In this document: piece by piece, positions 1 to 8,293 of the stretch
How the letters are laid out: each line of letters begins with the position of its first letter
How positions within the stretch are numbered: the first letter of the stretch is position 1
Assembly: GCA_037576215.1 (NCBI GenBank)
Contig: JBANDB010000004.1
Coordinates: forward strand, 3,224,001-3,288,000
From: Armillaria gallica
Taxonomy: Eukaryota > Basidiomycota > Agaricomycetes > Agaricales > Physalacriaceae
DNA length: 64,000 nucleotides
Direction: 5' to 3'
Program-made: the position numbers and the translations under genes
The notes under the pieces: generated by a model
Database searches by the model: none
What the model saw: only the letters and a program-made list of their open reading frames with translations
Told to the model about the DNA's origin: nothing

Positions 1-1880
1 TGGGATAGGAAAGCGATAGGGTGGATTTCACCGTCGTCAATGTAGATAGAGAAGATAGCAGCAATGGCATAGTTGGAGGCGTCGGTCTCCACAACTAATT
101 GCCGGTCGGGGACCCAATGAGTGAGGATAGGAGCATGAGTGAAGGCTTGCTTTAGTTCATTGAAAGTGGCCATGCATTTGTCATCAAATTTCCATGGAGT
201 TCCTTTGCATGTGAGGTGAGTTAAAGGAATAACGATGTCACTGTACTCGTGGATGAAATGGCGGTAGAAATTGACAAAGCCAAGAAAAGATTGGATATCC
301 TTAACTTTCCACGGAACTGGCCAATCTAAAATGGCCTTGACCTTGTCTTCGGACATGCGGAGGCCCTCCGGTGAGAGAATGTAGCCTAGATATTCTACGG
401 AGTCCTGGTGAAACTCACATTTGGATCATTTGCAGTAGAGCCCATTTGCTCTTAATCTGTGTAGGACCTCGCATATGTGTTGCCGGTGCTTTGCGGGGTC
501 ATTGGAGTAGATGAGGATGTCGTCAAGGTATACAACTACGGAAACATCAAGCATGTTAGCAAAAATGTCGTTCACGAAGTGTTGGAATGCCACGGGAGCA
601 TTGGTGAGCCCAAAAGGCATGACATGCCATTCGAAGGAGCCGTAACGGGTCCGGAAGGCTGTTTCCCATTCATCACCTTCAGCTATGTGTACGAGATGAT
701 AAGCATGTCAGAGATCAAGTTTAGTATAGATGTGAGCAGAGCGCGTGGAGTTGAGGAGGTCAGAAATGAGTGGAAGGGGATAATGGTCTTTCTTGGATAT
801 CTTGTTTAAGCCACAGAAATCGACACAGAGACGGAGTTATCCAGTCTTTTTCTTGACAAAAAGCACTGGAGCTTCGTGGGGAGAACGTAAGGGTGTGATG
901 AATCCACTACAGAGATTATCGTCAATAAACTCATGTAAAGCTTTGAGCTCAGACTCCAAGAGGGAGTAAATTGGCCTAAGTGGAGGAGACATTCCTTCCT
1001 CAATATTGATCTTGAGGTTGTATGGTCTATGCTCAGGGAGTTTTTCAGAGAGCGAGTCACTGAAAACATCAGCAAAGTTGTGATATTCTGCTGGTATGTC
1101 TGTCATATCTGGTGGAGCTGCAGAACTGGCCATTCTGCTGATGCTAGGTGCAGAAGGTTGGAGGGTGTATTGTTGAGCTCCCTCTTCAGCACATGCTTGA
1201 ACAAAAGTGGCTGCGGAGATGATAGATATCTTGGGTGTAGCCGTTGCAGAAAAGGAAGGAATGGTAGGGTAGGAGTAGATGGGTTCATATGGTGGCAGAG
1301 TCCGTCAGGATCTCGGAATTGGCTTAGGAGCTGGGTTGGAATTAGGAATAGGAGTTGGACAAGGAATGTCTGTGCAGTTAGATGCAATTGCATCGGATGC
1401 CGTGGAAGCGCTTGCAGGGAAAGAAACACCTGATAATGGTGAATGGAAAGTGATACTGTGCTTTGCCCAGTCAATCAACGGATTGCAGCAGGAGAGCCAG
1501 TTGTATCCCAGGACAATGTTACAGGATGAATCTAGACGAGTGACATAGAAGTCGATAGAGATGATGTCTCTGGAAGGGAAACAGACTGGAAGGGTAATGG
1601 ATTAAGAAATGTGAGATCCAGCAGAGCCATCAAGGAGCTGAAGTTGAACAGGAGGGATAGGTTTGGTAGGAAGGTTGTGATCCTCAACGTATTCGGAGTC
1701 AATGAAACAATGGCTAGAACCAGAGTCAATCAAGGCGAGAAAACGAAGGATAGTAATGATCGGAGAGTCGTCGGACTCTGTACCAGAGCCGACTTCAGAG
1801 GAGAGTGATACAGTGAGTGAATAATTGGAAAGAGCAGCAGCATTGAGGGTGACAACCTCCGATGTGTGATTACAGTCAAT
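1..1880 (-). pseudogene. TE-A pol: protease-RT-RNase H, broken
   Basis: Read downward from about 1880. The aspartic protease motif LIDSGS lies near 1710-1730. A proline-rich linker follows, then the RT start with VLFVKKK near 850, the finger/palm segment MPFGLTNAP near 600-620, and catalytic YLDD near 520-530. The thumb and connection carry FLGFVNFYRHF near 290, and RNase H begins with VETDAS near 95. The frame is broken by several stops, including a TAA just after KKKTG near 838 and a TGA after the YCK segment near 426-428, so no full polyprotein can be made. Integrase is expected further left, outside the window. Unlike TE-B, the pol stops here are a mixture of TAA and TGA, which suggests an older or differently mutated copy. 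Confidence 0.85.
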
Positions 1881-1918
1881 GCAACCCTGATCTCACATGG
1901 AGGATACAGGGCTGCCCT

Positions 1919-3082
1919 CTAGTTTTCCAGCTCTGTCAGAGCTGGATCCTCAGAGGTAGAAGCGGGTTCTTCAACTTCTGCAGCCTGGCCTTTTGCAGAG
2001 GCTGCAGCCTTGCGTTTGTTGCAGTCCTCGGTCTTGTGCTTGCTTCCACAGAACATACAGAGATTGTTCTTCTGGCGACGGTCCTTCTCTTCTTGAGTGA
2101 GGTGTCCGTCCTTGCCTAGCTTGTCAGCATAGGACTTAGGGTTGGAAGCAGATCCCGAGGAATTGGAATTGGAAGACTTCGGAGCTGATCCGGAAGTTGA
2201 AGAACTGGAGTTGGAATTGGAACCCTTGGATTTAGGGTTGTTGGAATATGAACCGGAGGACTTGTTTTCCCGGTTTTCATGGGATATCTCGGTCCTCCGA
2301 GTCCAATAGCGCATGTCGAGTTCTTGGGCTAGGAAATGCATGTCACAGAGATTGTTAGGTTTCCCATGGTGAGCCATATCATCCTTAATGCATGTACAAA
2401 GTCCACAGTAGAAAGCATGGTAAAGGGAATTGTCACCATAGCCAACTTGGGAGGCGTATTGATTGAACTGAACCATGTACTTCATGATTCGGTCTCCATC
2501 GTGCATATGGAGATGTTTGAGGGCATCCTCGGCATCTCTGATGGCATCGAAAGAACCAAAGTTGGTTCAAAGTTTGTCAAGGAAGGCGGCATAAGAGTAT
2601 TGCCATGCCGGTGGATTCTGCGGATTGGGACGGAGGATGTCTGGTTCAAACCAGTCAAGAGTGGTGCCAGAAAGGAAGGAGATGGCATAGTTGACTTTAC
2701 TGGCATTCGCCGCAAAAGCAGTGGGTCTGTCATTAAAGTTCAACTGAAGCAAGACAATGAAAGCCTTAAGCTTCTGCAGGTCGGAGCCATCAAATGTATC
2801 AGGTTCTTTGACCTTGGTATGGATGTTGTTAGGTCGAGGATTGTTTAGCGAGGTGGAAACCCCGTGCAACAGGTTCATAAATTCTCATAAGAATCCTTGC
2901 TTGTTGGGGACATTGTTGTCGGGTCCACCTGGTCCTCCTGATCCATTAGGACCTCTAGGCCCTCCGGGGCCTCTGGGACCATTCAGGCTACCTGGGGAGT
3001 TGGATCCATTGTCACCCTGGTTGTGTTGATTCAAAGGATGAGTGGGGGTATCGGTTTCATTTCCGGAATCATCAGATCCCAC
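1919..3082 (-). pseudogene. TE-A gag (capsid/nucleocapsid), two in-frame TGA stops
   Basis: One reading frame runs from an ATG at 3082 to a TAG at 1921-1919. It is interrupted only by TGA at 2887-2885 and 2569-2567, both at places where arginine fits the context (FL-R-EFMNLL and DKL-R-TNFG). The N-terminus is a Gly/Pro-rich segment with repeated GPRGPGG-like units. The middle is the retrotransposon Gag fold (FDGSDLQKLKAF ... WQYSYAAFLDKL). The C-terminus has a zinc knuckle CMFCGSKHKTEDC, one residue shorter between the second Cys and His than the usual CX2CX4HX4C. Gag packages the RNA into virus-like particles. Both breaks look like CGA to TGA transitions. Confidence 0.85.
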
Positions 3083-3472
3083 GGCGTCCGTTTGTTCCCC
3101 ATTGGAGTTGGGTTGAGGTGCTGGGGTGTGTGGATCCAGATTTTCTTGGTATCCATCGAATATGCCTGTCCTTCAGTGACATAGAAGGTCGTCGGGTGGC
3201 AGAGTACTGAAAGGGTTAGAAGAACTGTAGTTGTCGGATTGATGAGCAGTGAAACTGGAGTGACTGTAGGTTTCCCTATGGGATGGTTGTCCTCCGATGG
3301 AGGCCGATCCGAAAAGCTCCGGATTTTCCTTGGATGCGGATGCTGCTATGTCTTCCATGGAAAAGATTGGTGTTTTTCATTTCGGGCCTTCACCTGTCTC
3401 TGGAGGGTAAGTGTATGTGGTTGTCATGATTTAGAGAAAAATTCGACTCAAGGGGGTTGAGTTCGAATATAC

Positions 3473-3927
3473 TGTTAGGGATGTGCCAAATAGACAAAGA
3501 TAACTCACACAAGCGGAGGTCCACAGAGTGTGTGGGCTTGGCGAAGCTATTAGCAACATCACCCTTGAGCCGAAACCCTAAGATTGGATTGCGGAGCAGA
3601 GTCCACAGAGAGCGAAGGTTTGGATAGAGAGTAAAGATAGTCCAATGGAGTGGAGGCCATGGACTTGGAGAGCGATAGATTAGACTTGGAGTCAGAGAGA
3701 GATTTTGGCTAAACCAAGTTGATATTTGAACTGAGTATCTACAAGTAATTCTACAGTATATATATGAGTAGGTAATCCGAGTCGGAGTCCAATGGAATCT
3801 GACGGAAGTCTGTTCGCTACTGAATTTGGGTTCTAGATTTAATATGTGAAATAGTAAAATGAAACGGAAATGAAATATTAAAATAGAGTAAGTAGATGGT
3901 AAGTGGCTGAAGGCCGTGGGGTCCGAT
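3473..3927 (-). repeat. TE-A 5' LTR, first part
   Basis: The LTR edge starts TGTTAGG at 3473. It continues after the TE-B insertion at 15108 and ends GTAACA at 15179, giving an LTR of about 527 bp with TGTTA...TAACA ends. A minus-strand TATA-like run (TATATATA) lies near 3757-3764. The piece at 3512-3526 (aagcggaggtccacag) recurs at 15150-15165 near the far end of the same LTR. Confidence 0.75.
3923..3927. other. Target-site duplication of TE-B (left copy)
   Basis: CCGAT immediately before TE-B is repeated exactly at 15103-15107 immediately after it. A 5-bp duplication is the normal footprint of Ty3/gypsy integrase. Confidence 0.95.
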
Positions 3928-4331
3928 TGTTACGATTTTTCCATTTTCTTTATCTTATCTTGGCACCTCGGCCCTGTATCTTATCACGGCACCTCGATCG
4001 ACCACACGATACCCAGCTCTTATCCACGCTTCAGACGCACGACAGCTCAGCTGCCTGGATACTGACAGGTCTCTTGACGTTTATCGTCTGACAACCGCAT
4101 GACACAATTATTATTAGAAACAAACCGAACAATATATAAGTAGCATAGCTCTCAGTCATGTACCCTAGCTTTGAGCTAAGTTAATACATACCGGACTTAT
4201 CTCTCTCCTTCTTGCTACGTGTTAACCGCTTGCACTCACGGTCTGCGAGTATTGCCGCTATCAGGATACAACCCGAATGCGAGGATATCTTGATCAGTGC
4301 TTACTTGTTCCACCCGAGTCCGGGCATAACA
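3928..4331 (+). repeat. TE-B 5' LTR
   Basis: 404 bp with TGTTACG...GCATAACA ends. It contains a TATATAAG promoter at 4133-4140 and the presumed RNA start near 4165. By base-by-base comparison with the 3' LTR (14699-15102) it differs by 12 transitions, no transversions and no indels; 11 of the 12 fall at CpG sites. Confidence 0.95.
4133..4140 (+). promoter_or_regulatory. TATA box in TE-B 5' LTR
   Basis: TATATAAG lies about 27-34 nt before AGCTTTGAGCTAA (4167-4179). That places the RNA 5' end close to the sequence that pairs with the primer-binding site. The same arrangement recurs in the LTRs of TE-C, TE-D and TE-E. Confidence 0.75.
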
Positions 4332-4332
4332 A

Positions 4333-4345
4333 TTAGCTCGAAGCT
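4333..4345 (+). promoter_or_regulatory. Self-priming primer-binding site
   Basis: TTAGCTCGAAGCT begins one base after the LTR. It is complementary to AGCTTTGAGCTAA at 4167-4179 in the LTR (12 Watson-Crick pairs and one G-U). The partner sits where the RNA should start, so the genomic RNA can fold back and prime its own reverse transcription. This is known for the Tf1/sushi group of chromoviruses. No tRNA-like primer site was seen here. Confidence 0.75.
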
Positions 4346-4522
4346 TTCTACTACAACTTCCTAACGCTTGCTGCGGAAGTTCTATGCCATTGAATCGACA
4401 AAACAGAAACCCTCAGAAGTCGAAGAAGAACCCCGAACATAAGGCCCACGAAGGAGCCAGAGGAAAGAAACCCCGAAACAACTGAAAGCGCCGATACCAC
4501 CAGCGCAGACCCAAACATTCCA

Positions 4523-4843
4523 ATGACTCGGACGACGACGACAACCACTACGACTACTGTGGTTACTACGGGGGCGACTATGATTGCAACATTGATTAGA
4601 ACCCCACGCATAATACAGTTCCCTACAGAACCCCGTCTCATCCTCGCCATCATCCTCGCCGCATTCTTTAGCGTGGCCCTCCTTTTTATCCTTTTCCTTC
4701 TTTGCTACCTCGGGTACACCACCGAGGACCCTGAAAACCAGACCAGAACCCCAAGGCACTACGTGCCTTCACACACCCTTGTCCCAGAACCATCACTCAC
4801 CCTCCATGACGTCGGTACCCACTCCTCCCCCAATGCCAACTGA
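4523..4843 (+). CDS. TE-B leader small ORF 1, single membrane segment
   Basis: A 106-residue ORF not recognised as any known family. Residues 4-12 are nine threonines encoded by ACG/ACA/ACT repeats. Residues 39-63 form one strongly hydrophobic stretch (Leu/Ile/Phe/Ala) that would span a membrane, followed by an acidic-polar tail rich in Pro and Thr. It lies between the primer-binding site and gag, where gypsy elements normally have no gene. The next small ORF starts inside its last codons. TE-D has a one-membrane-segment peptide at the equivalent place (25013-25129). Expression is unproven; conservation of hydrophobicity and position is the main support. Confidence 0.5.
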   Translation: MTRTTTTTTTTTVVTTGATMIATLIRTPRIIQFPTEPRLILAIILAAFFSVALLFILFLLCYLGYTTEDPENQTRTPRHYVPSHTLVPEPSLTLHDVGTHSSPNAN

Positions 4844-4919
4844 AGAAGAGGTTGAACTCTTCGACAACCTCGTGACACTACTCTTCGAACTAGTACTTGC
4901 AACGTACCTAGTACATTGA
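4833..4919 (+). CDS. TE-B leader small ORF 2, hydrophobic peptide
   Basis: A 28-residue ORF whose ATG lies 11 nt inside the end of small ORF 1. An acidic start (MPTEEEVELFDN) is followed by a hydrophobic helix (LVTLLFELVLATYLVH). It resembles the TE-D peptide at 24879-25016 (acidic, then Leu/Ile-rich). After it a further hydrophobic frame without an ATG runs to a TGA at 5087-5089 (segment ILAAVTFICLQIAIY), which may be another member of the array. Confidence 0.4.
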   Translation: MPTEEEVELFDNLVTLLFELVLATYLVH

Positions 4920-5106
4920 CGCTTCAACCCCAGAACCCTCAGATAGACACAACGCCTCCCCCGAATGGACAGCTTACCGAGCGAGAGCAAATCCTCGCTG
5001 CGGTAACTTTTATCTGCCTCCAGATAGCTATCTACCAGGTCATAACCTTGTGGGTAGAGATCGCTCAAGCCATAGAAACCCTACGATGATGACAGCGTCG
5101 AAATGA

Positions 5107-5331
5107 ATGAACACCAACCTGACCCAGACCCAGACCATCAGCATTGGCATAGCAGTTGCTCTTGCCACACTCATTTTCCTGACAGTTCTCTTAACTGTTG
5201 CATACGTCGAGGAGATCTGGAATCTCCTCACCAGAGCTGGGATCCTACTACCAAGGGTTTCCCGAACCGACTTTAGAACTGCTCCGTTCCCTCGACACTA
5301 TGTCGACCCCTACACCCCCGAACCCAGATGA
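5107..5331 (+). CDS. TE-B leader small ORF 4, conserved membrane peptide
   Basis: A 74-residue ORF. It begins MNTNLTQTQTISIG and has one membrane segment at residues 12-33, then AYVEEIWNLL. TE-D encodes a clear homologue (24730-24879) with NLTLTQTIAIG, a similar membrane segment and AYQEEIRNRL. Conservation of these flanking motifs in a diverged element is the best evidence that the leader is coding. Its ATG overlaps a short upstream frame ending TGAATG. Function is unknown; a viroporin-like, envelope-like or regulatory role are all only possible. Confidence 0.5.
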   Translation: MNTNLTQTQTISIGIAVALATLIFLTVLLTVAYVEEIWNLLTRAGILLPRVSRTDFRTAPFPRHYVDPYTPEPR

Positions 5332-5525
5332 GCAGTGGGCTGGACGAGTATGGCATCCGGCCGCCACGTGAACAGTGCGACCCATAGGAGGACGGCCACC
5401 ATTTGGTCATTCTCCTCTCTCAAACATGAACCCTGAAATGCGACCCCAGGCCCCAGTAGGATACGGTGACCCGCCGAGTCCCCCACTGAGGTCGAACAAC
5501 CCCTTCAGAACCAGACAACGAGGCT

Positions 5526-6446
5526 ATGGCCTGCACGACAAGGACCTGCCTTCCCTGAGGGGAGAGCGGCATCCCCTACATCGACAAGGGAGATCAGGCT
5601 GGGATTGCTGCCTGGCTTGACAAGCACCTTTCTCCGTGGTTACGGGAGTGGGAGCAACCGGTACAGCCCCCGGACAACTCCGACATCACCAAGTGATTCG
5701 AACAGAATGGAACCCGCTCGGACAGCCCAGAGGTGGACGCCACTGAGTGGTTGGCAACACCCGAAAGGATACCAGCCCCCCGACCAAGTTACCCAGAGCC
5801 AGCAGGAGCCCTACCGTTCGCTCCTGATGAGCTGGAGCCCAAACCAATCCTCTTCCCCGGAGGACCAGAGCCAGACCTCTGGGGAAGCGACAGCGACACC
5901 GAGATCGACCCCTTCACTGACCCCGTCAGAGAATGAAGGGACAGTGATTCCCTCAACCCATTCGGACCTGACTACGAGTGGCCCGAACTCGCCGACATCG
6001 ACCGTAGTATTCTCGGCCCCCATGTCACCACAGCCTGGGAGCTCAGACAGCGGGACTTCGACACCAGGGCCAGATGGCCCCACAACCAATACCTGCGAGT
6101 CCACATGGACTACTACCTTGCCACCAAACGAGGCGATGAACCTGTGGGACGACAGAACTCCGAGGGGAGTTTCTACGACAGCTGGACCCCAGGCATCACG
6201 GCCCGAATCCACGCAAATGCGGACCGCTCCGTCTTCCCCCCATCCGCAGGAAGACGGATCGAGACGGAGTCCTGAACAGGACCCCTATGGACAGGAGGCG
6301 ATGTTGGAGTTTGCCCAAGAACAGCAGCAGAACAAGCGGTCCTCAAGATGGACCTCAATGCTCTCACCATCCTGGAGCAGGAGCGCTTGGAGGGAGAACC
6401 TTGCTGAGGGGTTCAACCTCGACTGGGAAACGTTTGGGGACCTTAA
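5526..6446 (+). pseudogene. TE-B pre-gag ORF (conserved with TE-D), TGA-interrupted
   Basis: The frame with positions divisible by 3 reads as a Trp-rich, acidic protein: GIPYIDKGDQAGIAAWLDK, later NPFGPDYEWPELADIDRSIL, then MDYYLATKRGDEP, and near the end CPRTAAEQAVLK. It ends at a TAA at 6444-6446. TE-D carries the same motifs (PHQTDFDWPKL, YYLATERGD, CPLTAAEN), so this frame is the real one. The longer ORF in the next frame (from 5605) is a Ser/Thr/Pro shadow in its first half. Five stops, at 5556, 5694, 5934, 6273 and 6405, are all TGA. The start codon is uncertain. It overlaps the gag frame by roughly 150 nt, so expression of gag may need a frameshift or re-initiation. Function is unknown. 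Confidence 0.55.
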
Positions 6447-7791
6447 GACAGAGTTCCCCGAGCCACTCCCCGACTCACCGCCTCGACAACGAAACCCACG
6501 ACGAGCAGGGTATGTGGGACCCATAACCAGTAGGCTGATAGCAGGGGCAGGCATGGATATGATGCCAGAGATGAACGACGAATGGGGAAGACCCACCGGA
6601 GGACCACCACCCCAACCACTGGCGCCTCCCGATAATGACCAACTGGCGCAACTCATGCGCCAGATGGCCCAGCTGTGCAATGACCTGCTGGACCTGCGAC
6701 ATAGGCAGCAGCAGAGGGGAAGACCAGGGGCCTTGCCATATCGGCCAGACCCCGACCACTATTCGATCCTGAGACCGCCAGGCTGGACTCCACCTGGCCA
6801 AGGGCCTGTGGGAGACTGGGACACCGATGAACCTCCGGCGTTCCTGGGAGTATGACCACTCCTGATGAAGCCACCAGCAGAGTTCAAGGGGGAGCATGAC
6901 GACATGGACCGATTCATCGGAGACTGCAACACCTACTTTAAGGTGTTCCGACATCAGTTCCGAGGAGTGTCCTCACTGATGGTGGTCTTCGTGACCTCCC
7001 ACCTTGCAGAATGGGCCAAGGACTGGTGGAACCACCGGCGAAAGGCCTTCTGGTCAAACAACCCCCGTGACCCTGTCGGACCCTGTTACCGATACCCGCA
7101 CTGGGCCAACTTTGTCCTCGAATTCAAGGCACAGTTCAGGGACCCCGCCGTCGAAGAAATGCACAACAAGAAGATGAGGGAGCTGAAGATGGCCAGTGAT
7201 CTGGCCACGGTCTATTTCCAGAAGCTGGAAATAGAGGCCACATTGGCAGGAAGGCATGATGACACTGGACTGCGAGAGACCATGGTCGCCGCCATACGAG
7301 CAGACGTACCTGCCAGCTATACACGAATCATTGCCGACATCGGCATGGGGATTCCTCAGGACTATGAGGAATGGAAGGACCGCATCCTCGAGATGTACAA
7401 AGAGCGACAGCGCAACAAGGCGTACAACGAAGCGCACGGCATTGAGGCCCCCAGGAACAACAAGCGCCCTCACCTGGGCCAGAAACAGATTACCGCCCCC
7501 AGCAACCAGAAGCACGCAGGGGGCACGACAAGTTCCTCGACATCGAAGGCGAACGACAGACCGCATGATGCCAGGGGATGGTACACGCCCACTGGGAAGG
7601 ACGCCGCGATGCAGATTGACTGCAAAAAGTACATGTCCGAAGGACGGTGCTTCAACTGCCACGAGACAGGGTATATCTCAAAGGATTGCCCCAAGCCAAA
7701 GAAGAAGAAGGAGATCCATGCAGTCACGACGGGAGTGGGAGAAGACGTACCGCTCGCCGACAGCACGAAGGTGGAAGAGGTAAAAGAGTAG
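6301..7791 (+). pseudogene. TE-B gag, one in-frame TGA and altered zinc knuckle
   Basis: The reading frame is continuous from upstream of 6301 to a TAG at 7789-7791, broken once by TGA at 6853-6855. The ATG at 6301 is a guess, chosen because homology with TE-D (LDSPPTRNP, SRMLAGSG) starts around there. The Gag domain (about 6880-7450) includes FKGEHDDMDRFIGDCNTYFK, TSHLAEWAKDWW and a C-terminal helix (EEWKDRILEMYKERQRNK). The zinc knuckle near 7650-7690 reads CFNCHETGYISKDC: the metal-binding His is Tyr, whereas TE-D keeps His. It ends VEEVKE, as does TE-D. Gag forms the particle and binds RNA. Confidence 0.75.
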
Positions 7792-7817
7792 GTCGTCCAG
7801 CACTCGATTCCACCACG

Positions 7818-8293
7818 ATGTCCAAGGACCTAACGGGTGCATGCCCACTTACCGCTGAGCGGACTGATTCTTTACATACAGACATTTTATCTACACATTC
7901 GGCTATACCCCGACCCCCCAGCAGGGGGTCGGTACTTACAACTATTGATATGAACAATACATGGCCTACGAGCCATTCTTTGACTTATACCCGTGCACCC
8001 TCACTAGAATCGACGAACTGATACAATGTCCTTCAGGACATGGACTTTACTAACAAAATCTCTGTAGACTCTCCCCCACAAGGGGGGATAGCTGCGGGCC
8101 CCCACTCAACGCATGCCGGAGAGGGGAAACCTTCAGCAAGAAGACCAGCTAATCGACTGGCAAGTAGCTCATCACGAGTGAATGCATTGATCGAAAAGGT
8201 GACCACCATATCACCACCTGTCTTAACAGCAGAACCATGAAGGGACTGACTGGACGGGGCACGGGAACAAGCGCCTCCTTCAGAGGGACACGC
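7818..8293 (+). pseudogene. TE-B gag-pol linker ORF, TGA-interrupted
   Basis: A separate frame starts 26 nt after the gag stop with MSKDLTGACPL; TE-D has MTKDFTGVHSS at the same distance. Shared motifs are YN(V/A)LQD, DxSPPQGGIxAGPH and RLAS(S/N)S near IEKVTT. Stops at 8019, 8238 and 8247 are TGA. At the first of these TE-D has CGA (ANRYNALQD), direct evidence for CGA to TGA change. Homology with TE-D stops where the R block is inserted at 8294. The function is unknown; there is no protease or zinc motif. It may be a spacer domain that precedes protease. Confidence 0.55.

Larger units (their letters stand above)
1..3927 (-). mobile_element. TE-A: Ty3/gypsy retrotransposon, partial (runs off left edge)
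   Basis: A decayed LTR retrotransposon reads on the minus strand in the order LTR, gag, protease, reverse transcriptase, RNase H start, and leaves the window at position 1. Recognisable pieces are a CCHC zinc knuckle, a protease DSG motif, the RT motif YLDDILIYS and the RNase H start VETDAS. The order protease-RT-RNase H is that of Ty3/gypsy elements. Its 5' LTR is interrupted at 3927 by TE-B and continues at 15108-15179. It differs in sequence from TE-B and is a separate lineage. The other LTR is outside the window. Confidence 0.9.

Noticed and set aside
3440..3480. tRNA T-arm-like sequence GAGTTCGAATATAC next to the TE-A LTR as a primer-binding site
   Set aside because: A T-arm match alone is not a normal primer-binding site, and no tRNA 3'-end complement was found; left uncalled.
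5605..6300. Long Ser/Thr/Pro ORF as a Gag N-terminal domain
   Set aside because: Conserved motifs with TE-D lie in the adjacent frame, so the first half of this ORF is best read as an out-of-frame shadow.
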